64,000 nt of DNA. Origin: Sphingobacterium sp. UGAL515B_05. Lineage in GTDB: Bacteria; Bacteroidota; Bacteroidia; Sphingobacteriales; Sphingobacteriaceae. The notes beneath the pieces were generated by a model. It ran no database searches, was not told the DNA's origin, and saw only the letters and a program-made list of their open reading frames with translations. The stretch lies in NCBI RefSeq assembly GCF_033097525.1, contig NZ_CP109907.1:3224001-3288000 (forward strand), in the 5' to 3' direction. Both the position numbers and the translations under genes were made by a program. Positions within the stretch are counted from its first letter, which is position 1. Each line of letters begins with the position of its first letter. Below, in pieces: positions 39,101 through 45,964 of the stretch.

Positions 39101-39834
39101 TGGAAAAAAGATATGGCAAAGGGCAGATGCGTAAGTTTCTCAAAGATGCGCTCGATGGCTATTTACAGGGACGAAGTGCCGAAAAGCTAGGTGAAAAGCC
39201 GTTGATGTATAATGAAAATCAAATGTACATCCATTACCAAAAGGGATCCCTGGTACTTTATGCCTTGAGCGATTATCTGGGGGAGGATCTTTTTAACAGG
39301 ACAGCCCAATCTTATTTACAACGTACAGCGTTTCAAAACCCACCGTATACAACTTCATCAGAGTTTGTGGATAGTTTTAGGCAGGCGACTCCGGACTCAT
39401 TACGTTACCTGATTAAAGATATGTTTGAAACGATCACCCTGTATAACAATAAAATAGAAAAAGTAAGTTCTAAGAAACTTAAGAATGGTAAATACCAGGT
39501 TGATATCCAATTTGAAGTTTCCAAGTACCGCGTAGATGGCAATGGGAAAAAGAGTTACAATGACGAAGGTGGACAGCCGCTGTCCTTTAAGAAATCAGAT
39601 CGTGTGACCCTGAAATCATTGCCATTGGCAGACTATATCGAGGTAGGTGTTTTCTCAGATAAGAAAAGCAAAGACGGTAATAAACGTCAGGAGCTTTATC
39701 TAAAAAAGCATAAAATCGATCGAATCAACAATACGATGACGTTAGTTGTTGATCAAAAACCCGAACAGGTTGGTATAGATCCTTACAATAAATTGATCGA
39801 TATTGAATCGGACGATAATCGAAAGGAAATATAA
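36178..39834 (+). CDS. ABC-2 permease fused to an M1-family aminopeptidase domain
   Basis: 1,218 residues. The N-terminal 590 or so hold about 12 membrane helices in two ABC-2-like sets; the remainder is an exported M1-type metallopeptidase with the zinc motif HEIAHQWW at residues 940-944, followed after the usual gap by ESMSEYSS. A segment of unclear fold links the two. The gene overlaps its ATPase gene by 20 bp; an ATG four codons further on (36190) is another possible start. Such fusions are known in Bacteroidota, but the transported substrate and the link between transport and proteolysis are unknown. A terminator follows. Confidence 0.88.
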   Translation: MINAMFKAIFHFEFARWFKSSAVYIYMALFFALSLFIMLSSLGIFDGITATTSSNTIMNSPWAINGMVNGMSTIIYFLIPSIVGACVYRDFQYQVHTILFSYPFSKTDYLLGKFFGSVAVVLVIVFASTLGIIVAQFVPGINQSLLGPIHVWAYLQTYLVQVIPNLIIFSAIIFVLVTLTRNVYVGFVAVLILIILQVLVQNLANNMDNRFVGALIDPFGDSAISYYTQYWSPDEKNVNNLPFTGAVIYNRLIWLAVAALFIGGFYMLFSFSQHSISFKSSKKGARLTKNNFDSIFKINLPKVNYDFSTFHYLKTTWTMARYDYRYIVKNPVFLILTLVGVLFIILMASTIGSIFGTSTYPVTWKMLMIPGTTFKFFLLILTFLFTGLLVHRGSITRMGGLLDTTATPNWAFMGSKIIAILLMQLTLLAVVIATCMGFQVYHHYYNFEIGQYVMHLMVYGMLSNLVWLFISLFVHTLFKNYLAGFFVLLTLFIGLPFLSMVGVEQEIYQFNQGPDLDYSDMDGFGYVLPFLTYRVYWLLFAVFFAVIALLLWRRGGFSGVRERWGIFKANLGPVTTAMLIFAFVGFIGIGAAIYYENHIKNPYYTSLDHEKQAVEWEKKYKKYQYRPQPRVVDIKFNLDIFPDTRSFKAHADYVLKNKTNTPIDSIFVNYNNYDYTFSLSVPNKLISADDKYNFNIYKLEKPMAPGDSIVLKFSTVSPANTWINEKSPVKGNGTFINNMLFPNIGYLDRGELVDNDVRKKYGLPYRDRMAPQTDKRALQNNYISNDADWIHFEATVSTAKNQLAIAPGYLTKQWEKDGRKYYQYKMDSEILNFFAFNSAEYEVKKDKWNGVNLEIYYHKGHTYNLDRMMASSKASLAYYTKEYSAYPHRQLRIIEFPRTAGTFAQSFANTIPFSEAIGFIADVNEKKEDAVDYPYAVTAHEIAHQWWAHQVVGANVQGATLMSESMSEYSSLKVLEKRYGKGQMRKFLKDALDGYLQGRSAEKLGEKPLMYNENQMYIHYQKGSLVLYALSDYLGEDLFNRTAQSYLQRTAFQNPPYTTSSEFVDSFRQATPDSLRYLIKDMFETITLYNNKIEKVSSKKLKNGKYQVDIQFEVSKYRVDGNGKKSYNDEGGQPLSFKKSDRVTLKSLPLADYIEVGVFSDKKSKDGNKRQELYLKKHKIDRINNTMTLVVDQKPEQVGIDPYNKLIDIESDDNRKEI

Positions 39835-39850
39835 GGAGAGCCCGGTAAAA

Positions 39851-39883
39851 AAAAAATCCCCATCATGCGATGGGGATTTTTTT
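39851..39883 (+). terminator. Terminator after the permease-aminopeptidase gene
   Basis: ATCCCCATC / GATGGGGAT stem (39856-39864 and 39869-39877) with a 4-nt loop, flanked by A-rich sequence and followed by TTTTTT. It can act on both strands. Confidence 0.87.
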
Positions 39884-39993
39884 ATTGATTCCGCTCTTGT
39901 GCTCCCATTTGAGCTCCTAATATAGTACGTGCGCTGGCAGGAATGCAACAGCCATGTGGGCAATCAAGAATGGTACGCAAAGATGTTGAGTCC

Positions 39994-40503
39994 TCACATC
40001 TTTGTTAAATGAAGCTGAAGAATGTTTTCAGTTACCTGTTTATGGCCCACCAGTTTAAAATTAGAGATCAATTTATGGTCTGTTGCTAAAATCCCACCAT
40101 TGCCAATAATTACGGGATGTATGTTAAAGTAAATATCCGTCACCCATTTGCCTTCAAGGAAAAGATTATAAGTTGCGGTGCCACCGCCAATAATAATTTC
40201 CTCAAATCCTTTTTCTGAGAGATGCTTCATAGCCTCATTCGGGTGGGCCACAACCTTGAACTCTTTTGATATACTCCCTCCTTCAGAGAGAATGACCAGC
40301 TCAATACCCTGGAAAGCGGCTTTGATATTTACAAATGCGCCTTCTAACATCTCAAAGGTTTTTCTTCCCATAACATAGTTACCGGCTTTGGTAGCTATGC
40401 TCATAAATTCAATTATGGCTTCTTGTGGTGCCTGGTAGCTGCTGTTTTCAGCTAATAGTACTTTTCCGTTTGCGGAGATGTTTGCTATCAATGTAACTTT
40501 CAT
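39994..40503 (-). CDS. Dihydrofolate-reductase/RibD-like reductase
   Basis: 169-residue protein with the fold of the RibD C-terminal domain. It begins MKVTLIANISANGKVLLA and includes MGRKTFEML and IIIGGGTATYNLFLEG, both typical of this group. Members reduce dihydrofolate- or pyrimidinone-like substrates with NADPH, but most are of unknown function. It is divergent from the HxlR regulator gene, whose start is 92 bp away, and may be under its control. Confidence 0.83.
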   Translation of the reverse strand: MKVTLIANISANGKVLLAENSSYQAPQEAIIEFMSIATKAGNYVMGRKTFEMLEGAFVNIKAAFQGIELVILSEGGSISKEFKVVAHPNEAMKHLSEKGFEEIIIGGGTATYNLFLEGKWVTDIYFNIHPVIIGNGGILATDHKLISNFKLVGHKQVTENILQLHLTKM

Positions 40504-40595
40504 ATCTTGGTTTTAAAATTTGATCACAAAACTATTTTATCTTTATAGTATAGACACCATGCCTTACCTTGAGGTAAGTGATAAACACGATACAA

Positions 40596-40985
40596 ATGAC
40601 ATTAATTACACGATGCGAAAAAGATACCGGTAAAGAAAGATCGCTGGAGCTAAGAGATGCTATTGAACTATTAGGAGGAAAATGGAAAATATGTATCCTG
40701 CAGCAACTTTCGTATTTAGGTACTATGCGGTTTAAAGACCTCCTGGAAACCATTATTGGCATTTCGCCAAAAGTGCTGACAGCAGAGTTGCAGCAGTTGG
40801 AACAAAATTATTTGGTGGTAAGAACGATAAACAATACTAAACCCATTACGGTTTCTTATTCACTTACAGCACATGCTTACGAAGCAAGAGCCGTTTACAA
40901 TGCCTTGTTGGAATTTGGTGCTAAACACAGAAAGAAAATAAAAGAAGTAGCTAAAGCATCCCATACACATGCTCAGTGTACTTGA
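40596..40985 (+). CDS. HxlR-family transcriptional regulator
   Basis: 129 residues from the preferred ATG. Winged-helix signature: RDAIELLGGKWKICILQQL, MRFKDLLETIIGISPKVLTAELQQLE, and TVSYSLTAHA. HxlR regulators respond to electrophiles or other stress signals and often control a divergent gene, here the RibD-like reductase. An upstream GTG at 40578 is possible but adds six residues of no family resemblance. The IS element begins 40 bp after its stop codon. Confidence 0.86.
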   Translation: MTLITRCEKDTGKERSLELRDAIELLGGKWKICILQQLSYLGTMRFKDLLETIIGISPKVLTAELQQLEQNYLVVRTINNTKPITVSYSLTAHAYEARAVYNALLEFGAKHRKKIKEVAKASHTHAQCT

Positions 40986-41017
40986 TAGCTTTTTGGCAGA
41001 TGTTCTGGGGCAATGAA

Positions 41018-41025
41018 TTTTTTTG
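41018..41025. repeat. Left 8-bp target-site duplication
   Basis: TTTTTTTG, directly before the IS left end. It is identical to 42456-42463. Confidence 0.85.
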
Positions 41026-41059
41026 GGATCATACCGAAAGTTTGGGGGAGGAGAAGTTT

Positions 41060-42041
41060 TTAAGCATACAATTTCATTACTCTATATAGGAAGAATGTGG
41101 TGTCCCTTACACCGCGAAAGACACTCCTGAACGCTTTGAGCTTTGCATTGAAAGATTCTGCTGAAGCATTGGTGCTTCTATTGTCGAAGTAGTGTAGAAT
41201 GTATTGATGATGCGCTGCAATGGATCTTGCTACGCTCTCAAATGAAGCGATGCCCGCATTTTCAACCTGATTATGCCACAGTCCCAGTTTGGTAAATGCT
41301 ATCTTTTTGTCCTGGCATTTATTGAATATCACCCAGGGCAATTCCAAGGTCATAAGCGAGCTTTAGCTTGGGAAACCGCATGAACAACAATTCAGCTCGG
41401 TGTTTCTGGTTTTCGGACCATCGGCTTGGGTGTTTGAACAAGAGGTGTCTGGATCTAGCCAGTAGCTGTTTGAGCGTGTCTCCATTAGGCAACAACTCGG
41501 GTTCATATGGGATTCCTCCCTTTCGCGATTCCATTATCTTCTTGCTTTCCGCATCCAATACTTCCCAACGATACTTAATACGAAGTTCCTGCACTGCATC
41601 GTAAGCTAACTTTTGGACATGGAACCGGTCGACCACACGCCTGGCATTCCTGAAACATCTACGGATTGCCTTGGCCATGTTCGGCGCCATATCCATGGTC
41701 ACCTCCTTTACCTTATTCCTTGACCGTAAAGGTATTAACTCAAGAACAGTGATGATATCTTCGGCCTTGGTGCCCTTGATAGTCGCTAGGATCGTCCCTT
41801 TACCTCCTTTTGCCGATTTACTGCTAACAATGGTATATAATTCACCGTTGCTAAAACTGGTCTCATCGATGCTCAAGCGTTCAGAGATGTTCCCGGGGAA
41901 AAGAGTCCATCGCTCTGCATGTGGCTTTTGGCTCCAGTCATGGAAGTCACTGAGATGGTTCTTGTATTGATCCTGAAGTTGCTTGCCGTCCACCTGGAAG
42001 AATAACCCTACCAATTGGGCACTGACAGGATAGTTATCCAA
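41060..42041 (-). pseudogene. ISL3-type DDE transposase, disrupted by a frameshift
   Basis: The catalytic domain is split between two frames. Reading from 42041, residues include the first acidic site in LSIDETSFSNGE, the second in VTMDMAPNMAKA, and VVDRFHVQKLA. The frame ends at a TAA near 41319 just after LAYDLGIALG. The remainder, beginning VIFNKCQDKKIAFTKLGLW and carrying the last catalytic glutamate in STNASAESFNAKLKAF, continues in the frame that is one base shifted. The break lies close to 41329-41350. Either a one-base indel in the element or a sequencing error explains it. The intact protein would be about 320 residues. Confidence 0.85.
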
Positions 42042-42387
42042 ATATCTTCTTTAAAAAAAGCCCGAATTCAGTCGTCATTCGAGTACCCTCACGCACCAGG
42101 TTCCAATCTCTTGTGATAATATCTCCCGTATCTAACACTGTCCAGCGGCGGCGGCGGATATGTAGAGTAACTTTCTGACCTCTAATGGGAAAGTCTGAAA
42201 TCTCTGTGGAAGGCATAAAGCCCTTTGACTCCAACTTGCTGTTCTCATAGCCCGTTGGAGCAATATTAAGCTCGTCTAGATAAATGTGGAGCTGATTGTC
42301 AACCTGATCGACTTCTAAAATCTGAAAGTATTCTAAAAGCCCTTCGGGCATCAATAGGGATAGTAATTTACGTTCGGCGTCTTGCAA
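42034..42387 (-). CDS. ISL3/ISAon1-type transposase N-terminal protein
   Basis: 117-residue protein coded upstream of and overlapping (8 bp) the DDE transposase gene. It carries the helix-rich N-terminal region of this transposase, including the segment GQKVTLHIRRRRW. The reading frame begins with TTG at 42385-42387, as there is no in-frame ATG nearby. Separate N-terminal genes of this size are normal for ISAon1-like elements. Confidence 0.8.
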   Translation of the reverse strand: MQDAERKLLSLLMPEGLLEYFQILEVDQVDNQLHIYLDELNIAPTGYENSKLESKGFMPSTEISDFPIRGQKVTLHIRRRRWTVLDTGDIITRDWNLVREGTRMTTEFGLFLKKIFG

Positions 42388-42455
42388 GGGATATCTGTAT
42401 TAAACAAACTAAACTAGGAAATTTTTTGTATTCCCCCAAGAATTCTGCTTGATCC

Positions 42456-42463
42456 TTTTTTTG
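42456..42463. repeat. Right 8-bp target-site duplication
   Basis: TTTTTTTG directly after the IS right end, identical to 41018-41025. It shows that the element arrived by transposition into a T-rich stretch. Confidence 0.85.
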
Positions 42464-42480
42464 TTATCCGTTGGGATTAA

Positions 42481-42512
42481 ACAATAAATCCCCATATTGC
42501 TATGAGGATTTA
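42481..42512 (-). terminator. Terminator downstream of tRNA-Met
   Basis: The stem AATAAATCCCCATA / TATGAGGATTTATT (42482-42513, one mismatch, TTGC loop) stands directly after the minus-strand tRNA-Met gene and before the IS right flank. Confidence 0.65.
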
Positions 42513-42516
42513 TTTG

Positions 42517-42590
42517 TGCTCCCACCTGGGCTCGAACCAGGGACCAAAAGATTATGAGTCTTCTACTCTAACCGACTGAGCTATAGGAGC
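42517..42590 (-). tRNA. tRNA-Met (anticodon CAT)
   Basis: A 74-nt cloverleaf on the minus strand. The acceptor GCTCCTA pairs with TGGGAGC (one G-T), discriminator A; the anticodon loop CTCATAA gives anticodon CAT; the T-arm has GGTTCGAGCC. No CCA is encoded. It looks like an elongator Met tRNA, but an Ile-type CAT tRNA modified by TilS cannot be ruled out without further comparison. Confidence 0.92.
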
Positions 42591-42644
42591 AGGTCTTTTG
42601 TTTTGTCAATTTAAACAGCTGTTGTGCCGTTTTGACGATGCAAT

Positions 42645-42668
42645 TATCGATATTTGTATCGATATTTC
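42645..42668 (+). repeat. Two 12-bp direct repeats upstream of the HAD gene
   Basis: TATCGATATTTG followed directly by TATCGATATTTC, each holding the palindrome ATCGAT, 11 bp before the ATG at 42680. They could be binding sites that affect the HAD gene or the divergent tRNA-Met gene. Confidence 0.5.
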
Positions 42669-42679
42669 AAAATAATTCG

Positions 42680-43312
42680 ATGGAAAAAATTAAAAATATT
42701 GTTCTTGATTATGGGAATGTGATCTTTATGATCGACTTTGTAAAATTGAAAGATGCTTTTACTCAGTTAGGTATAGAAAATGTTGATGCCGTATTTGGAC
42801 ATCATGGTCAAAGTGCACTTTTTGATAATTTTGATAAAGGAAAAATTGATTCGACGCAATTTCGTGAGGGGATAAGAGAACTAACCCAAAACCCAGCACT
42901 GACGGATGCACAGATTGATACAGCCTGGAACAGTTTACTGATCGGTGTACCACAGGGTAATCATGAGATTTTAGTCCAGTTGAAAGATCGATACCGTACC
43001 TTTTTGTTAAGTAACAACAATGCAATTCATTATGCCTACTGTATGAATGATATTCATGAGAAATATGGTGTTGCCGACAATGAAGGTTTTTTTGAAAAGA
43101 CCTATTACTCCCATTTAGTAGGGATGCGCAAACCAGATGCAGAGATTTTTGAATTGGTTATGCAAGAGCAACAATTGGATCCGGCAGAGACTTTATTTAT
43201 TGATGATAGTCCTCAACATCTGGCAACAGCAAAACAATTGGGTTGGCATACGGCATTGTGTACTAAGGAGAAACCGCTAAGAATTTTGTTGGAAGAATTC
43301 GAATTGCTATAA
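42680..43312 (+). CDS. HAD-superfamily hydrolase, YihX-like
   Basis: 210 residues from the preferred ATG. The nucleophile motif is VLDYGNVIF (DxGNV form, as in YihX), followed by SNNNAIHY as motif II and IDDSPQHLATAK as motif IV. These phosphatases act on sugar phosphates such as glucose 1-phosphate. The start was moved from an earlier in-frame ATG because the family begins at this residue. Direct repeats precede the start. Confidence 0.85.
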   Translation: MEKIKNIVLDYGNVIFMIDFVKLKDAFTQLGIENVDAVFGHHGQSALFDNFDKGKIDSTQFREGIRELTQNPALTDAQIDTAWNSLLIGVPQGNHEILVQLKDRYRTFLLSNNNAIHYAYCMNDIHEKYGVADNEGFFEKTYYSHLVGMRKPDAEIFELVMQEQQLDPAETLFIDDSPQHLATAKQLGWHTALCTKEKPLRILLEEFELL

Positions 43313-43349
43313 AAAATGATTTTGTTTTCCTTTTTAAAAATAAATAGCT

Positions 43350-43357
43350 TACCTTTG
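43350..43357 (+). promoter_or_regulatory. Promoter -7 element of rpsU
   Basis: TACCTTTG matches the -7 consensus TAnnTTTG; no good -33 element is seen at the standard distance. It would start an rpsU mRNA with a leader of about 40 nt. Confidence 0.5.
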
Positions 43358-43381
43358 TCCCACTTTAAATTTAAAAGCGGC

Positions 43382-43393
43382 GAAAGGAGGTAT
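43382..43393 (+). promoter_or_regulatory. rpsU: Extended Shine-Dalgarno site of rpsU
   Basis: GAAAGGAGGTAT is complementary over all 12 nt to ATACCTCCTTTC at the end of the 16S gene in this window. The AGGAGG core ends 12 nt before the ATG. In Bacteroidota, bS21 hides the anti-Shine-Dalgarno on the ribosome, and strong rpsU sites are proposed to be read by bS21-free ribosomes, giving autoregulation. Confidence 0.8.
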
Positions 43394-43402
43394 ATATAAC
43401 GC

Positions 43403-43597
43403 ATGATTATCGTAAATGTAAAAGAAGGAGAATCTTTAGATAGAGCATTGAAACGTTTCAAAAAGAAATTCGAAAAAACTGGAGTTTTAAGAGAGTTGCG
43501 TTCACGTCAAGCTTACGAAAAGAGATCTGTAACTCGTCGCATTCAAGTGAAAAAAGCGATTTACAAACAATCTTTGAATCAAGATGTAGCTAACTAA
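43403..43597 (+). CDS. rpsU: 30S ribosomal protein bS21
   Basis: 64-residue basic protein, [19 protein letters not shown] onward, with the helical [21 protein letters not shown] region typical of bS21. It binds near the 16S 3' end on the platform. The gene heads rpsU-xerC-hpf, a common arrangement in this phylum. The strong Shine-Dalgarno site ahead of it is unusual for the phylum and fits the autoregulation model. A terminator lies between it and xerC. Confidence 0.95.
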   Translation: MIIVNVKEGESLDRALKRFKKKFEKTGVLRELRSRQAYEKRSVTRRIQVKKAIYKQSLNQDVAN

Positions 43598-43623
43598 TTG
43601 ATTCGCTGAGAATTTTAAAATAT

Positions 43624-43655
43624 AAAGGGAAAAGCATTGCTTTTCCCTTTTTTTT
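43624..43655 (+). terminator. Terminator after rpsU
   Basis: AAAGGGAAAAGC / GCTTTTCCCTTT (43624-43635 and 43639-43650) with an ATT loop, followed by TTTTT. It lies between rpsU and xerC, so xerC and hpf depend on read-through or another promoter. Confidence 0.87.
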
Positions 43656-43698
43656 GTCCTTTTAAGTTTGTAATTTAAGCTATATAGCAAGGGAAAAT

Positions 43699-44580
43699 AT
43701 GTTGGAAAAGGAGTTTATTCGGTTTTTGCAGATTGAAAAAAGGTATTCAGAACATACGGTTATTGCCTATAAGCATGAGCTGGAGATGTTTCAGTCTTTT
43801 TTGGATCGTGAGGGACTGACCGTGCCGGATATCGTATACCGTGATTTACGCCATTATTTCGCGCAAATGGTAGAGTCCGGAAAAAATGCAAGTTCGGTCA
43901 ACCGGAGTATGTCCTCCATGCGAACTTATTTTAAATTTTTGCAAAGAGAAGAGTGTATCGCGAAAAATCCCATGACACTCATTAAAGCGTTAAAAACTGC
44001 TAAAAAACTACCTGTAGTCGTTGAAAAGGAAAAGCTGGTGCGTTTATTGGATCAGATGGGACAGGAGCAGGATGGATTCGAATCCTGCCGCGATTATATG
44101 GTTATGGAATTGTTGTTCGGTACCGGGATTCGTTTGGCCGAATTGTTGAAAATTAAGGAGCAGGATATCGATTTTTTTAATAAAAATATTCTTATATTAG
44201 GTAAAAGGAACAAAGAACGCTTGGTTCCGATCAATAATCTTTTATTGAAAGAATTGAAAAACTATTTGCAACAAAAGGCGACGCAATTTGTTGATACTAA
44301 TAACAGCTTACTAATCGTTACGAAAGAAGGCAAGCCGGCATATGCCAAGCTGATCTATGATATTGTACATCGGCAATTGACGCTGATTTCTACTCAAGGT
44401 AAGAGAAGTCCTCATATTTTGAGACATACTTTCGCAACGGCCCTGTTGGACAATGGGGCGGATTTAAATGCAATTAAAGAGCTGCTGGGGCATGCAGGGC
44501 TTGCGGCAACACAAGTGTACACGCATAACTCAGCAGAACGATTGAAGTCAATTTATAAACAAGCTCATCCAAAAGCTTAA
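43699..44580 (+). CDS. xerC: Tyrosine recombinase XerC
   Basis: 293-residue site-specific recombinase. The N-terminal SAM-like domain occupies residues about 1-90. The catalytic set includes the first Arg in FGTGIRLAELL, HILRHTFATALL (His and Arg), GHAGLAATQ and the nucleophilic Tyr in VYTHNS. Such enzymes resolve chromosome dimers at dif; the position beside rpsU and hpf is a housekeeping context, not a phage one. Which Xer paralogue it is cannot be settled without the second one. Stop codon 14 bp before hpf. Confidence 0.9.
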   Translation: MLEKEFIRFLQIEKRYSEHTVIAYKHELEMFQSFLDREGLTVPDIVYRDLRHYFAQMVESGKNASSVNRSMSSMRTYFKFLQREECIAKNPMTLIKALKTAKKLPVVVEKEKLVRLLDQMGQEQDGFESCRDYMVMELLFGTGIRLAELLKIKEQDIDFFNKNILILGKRNKERLVPINNLLLKELKNYLQQKATQFVDTNNSLLIVTKEGKPAYAKLIYDIVHRQLTLISTQGKRSPHILRHTFATALLDNGADLNAIKELLGHAGLAATQVYTHNSAERLKSIYKQAHPKA

Positions 44581-44583
44581 AAA

Positions 44584-44591
44584 AAGGAGGA
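44584..44591 (+). promoter_or_regulatory. Shine-Dalgarno-like AAAGGAGG before hpf
   Basis: AAAGGAGG lies between the xerC stop codon and the hpf ATG at 44595 and matches CCTCCTTT of the 16S tail. Spacing to the ATG is about 4 nt, shorter than usual. Confidence 0.55.
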
Positions 44592-44594
44592 AAA

Positions 44595-44954
44595 ATGAAC
44601 ATTACTGTGCAATCCATTCGATTTACTGCTGATCAAAAGCTAATCGAGTTTATTAAAAAGAAAACAGGAAAATTGGAGCAGTTTTTGGATTCCATTATTG
44701 GTGGCGAATGCTACCTGCGATTGGAAAATGTCGATGATGAGGCAAATAAAATTTCAGAAATTAAATTAAATATCCCGGGAAGCCAGCTTTTTGCGAAAGG
44801 GCAAGCGAAGAGCTTTGAGGAGGCGACAGATATTGCTGTCGAATCCTTGCGTAGACAGATTAATAAACATAAAACAAAGACAAAAAATACAGTTATCAAT
44901 GGACGTAATGAAGTTCTTACCCTAGAGGAAGAAGAAGAGGAAGAATACGATTAA
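44595..44954 (+). CDS. hpf: Ribosome hibernation-promoting factor (short HPF/YfiA)
   Basis: 119-residue protein with the S30AE/HPF fold: MNITVQSIRFTADQKLIEFIKKKTGKLEQFL and the C-terminal ESLRRQINKHKTK. It binds the ribosome decoding region in stationary phase and blocks translation. It lacks the C-terminal extension of long HPF. The last residues are acidic (LEEEEEEEYD). It follows xerC by 14 bp, and an AAAGGAGG site precedes its start. A terminator comes right after. Confidence 0.9.
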   Translation: MNITVQSIRFTADQKLIEFIKKKTGKLEQFLDSIIGGECYLRLENVDDEANKISEIKLNIPGSQLFAKGQAKSFEEATDIAVESLRRQINKHKTKTKNTVINGRNEVLTLEEEEEEEYD

Positions 44955-44983
44955 TAACTATCAAAATATAGATGTAAATGTAG

Positions 44984-45015
44984 GAGGTCAGTTATAAAAA
45001 CTGGCCTCTTTTTTT
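44984..45015 (+). terminator. Terminator after hpf
   Basis: GAGGTCAGTT / AACTGGCCTC (44984-44993 and 44999-45008) followed by TTTTTTT. Confidence 0.88.
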
Positions 45016-45215
45016 GTACCGTTCTATTGTAATTGGTCCGTAAGAACCTTACGTGGATTTTCGGGGCTGTTGATCTATGTGAAATTAGGAAGGATTTATT
45101 TCCATTACTCGCTGAAAGGCTTATTTATATTAAATCAAAATAATCTTCTGTTTTACTTGGATTGATTATAAATAATATTTATTTTTGATCGATTTAAATG
45201 ATAAGAGAAATAGAA

Positions 45216-45590
45216 ATGTCAAAATTGGTTTGTCCGTTAGCAAATGTTGAGGAAGTTTTTTCAACCACAGCAGGTACAGTTTATCAATGTAGCCGCAAAA
45301 ATTGTTTCTGGTTGGAGTATAATAATGAAACAACCTCTTTCTCGGTATCGGATTTTTTGAAGTTTAAGAAACGTATCGATGCGATTGATGTTGAGCACAT
45401 GCTTCACGACACAACACGTTCATCGGATTTTGAAATCATTATGCCTTTCCGTACGGAAAGATGTTTCATCTTAGCTGTAGAGGATGTCCTTCAATTGCGC
45501 GAATTGTTAGATGGCGCTAAATTTATGATGGAATTGAATAGCGTCGTCAGAACTTGTTTGCAGGTTTCGCCATTTGCAGTTTTTGCATAA
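45216..45590 (+). CDS. Uncharacterised 124-residue protein (DUF6686-like)
   Basis: Small soluble protein, MSKLVCPLANVEEVFSTTAG onward, containing a cysteine cluster (VYQCSRKNCFWLEY) and CLQVSPFAVFA at its C-terminus. It may belong to DUF6686, which is frequent in Bacteroidota; I cannot confirm this. The cysteines could bind metal. The ATG at 45216 was preferred over one at 45198. It has its own terminator. Confidence 0.65.
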   Translation: MSKLVCPLANVEEVFSTTAGTVYQCSRKNCFWLEYNNETTSFSVSDFLKFKKRIDAIDVEHMLHDTTRSSDFEIIMPFRTERCFILAVEDVLQLRELLDGAKFMMELNSVVRTCLQVSPFAVFA

Positions 45591-45612
45591 GGCTATACAT
45601 ATAAAAGAACTG

Positions 45613-45650
45613 AAAAAAGCGGTGTACGTCTGTGATGTACACCGCTTTTT
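45613..45650 (+). terminator. Terminator after the 124-residue protein gene
   Basis: AAAAAGCGGTGTAC / GTACACCGCTTTTT stem with a 9-nt loop, directly downstream of the gene. Confidence 0.87.
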
Positions 45651-45892
45651 GTTTGGAAGGACCTTATTTAATTTTAATTTAAATAAGTGTCAATGAGGTC
45701 GTCCTCTGGTTTTATTGACATTCAATGATTTTTAGGCCTTTAAGCCACTTATTGTTTTAATTTATCGCTTATTGAAAGTATCAATATTACGTATTTGTAA
45801 TTGTATTGATTCTAAACAAGTTGCGGTTTGCATGTCTAATTTAGACTGAATTTGTATTGCATATTCTTGATACAGATTTTGAAGATCTACTG
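45651..45892. other. AT-rich ferritin upstream region
   Basis: About 240 bp with no gene. It holds an inverted repeat CTTATTTAA / TTAAATAAG (45663-45671 and 45679-45687) and the palindrome annotated at 45834. Otherwise nothing recognisable. Confidence 0.6.
45834..45846. promoter_or_regulatory. Palindromic site upstream of ferritin
   Basis: GTCTAA-T-TTAGAC, a perfect 13-bp palindrome about 47 bp before the -7 element. It could be an operator for iron or redox control; no regulator is assigned. Confidence 0.4.
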
Positions 45893-45900
45893 TATCTTTG
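45893..45900 (+). promoter_or_regulatory. Promoter -7 element of the ferritin gene
   Basis: TATCTTTG matches TAnnTTTG, 65 bp before the ATG. A possible -33 TTG lies at 45867-45869, with a spacer a little longer than usual. Confidence 0.6.
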
Positions 45901-45964
45901 TAATGTAATCAGGTGATGATGTGTTTCACCTGTTGATGTTTTAGAAATTAAACTTAAGGTAAAT

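Larger units (their letters stand above)
41026..42455 (-). mobile_element. ISL3-family insertion sequence, 1,430 bp, ISAon1-like
   Basis: Bounded by imperfect terminal inverted repeats: the left begins GGATCATACCGAAAGTTTGG and the right, read inward, GGATCAAGCAGAATTCTTGG (17 of 24 positions agree, including GGATCA and TTGGGGGA). Identical 8-bp direct repeats (TTTTTTTG) lie outside both ends, and 8 bp is the duplication length of ISL3 elements. Two genes lie on the minus strand: a short N-terminal gene and the DDE transposase gene. The transposase gene carries a frameshift, so this copy is probably immobile unless complemented. Confidence 0.88.

Noticed and set aside
41319..41353. Programmed frameshift in the IS transposase
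   Set aside because: No slippery A or T run at the break, and the shift falls inside the catalytic domain rather than between two modules; a plain indel is simpler.
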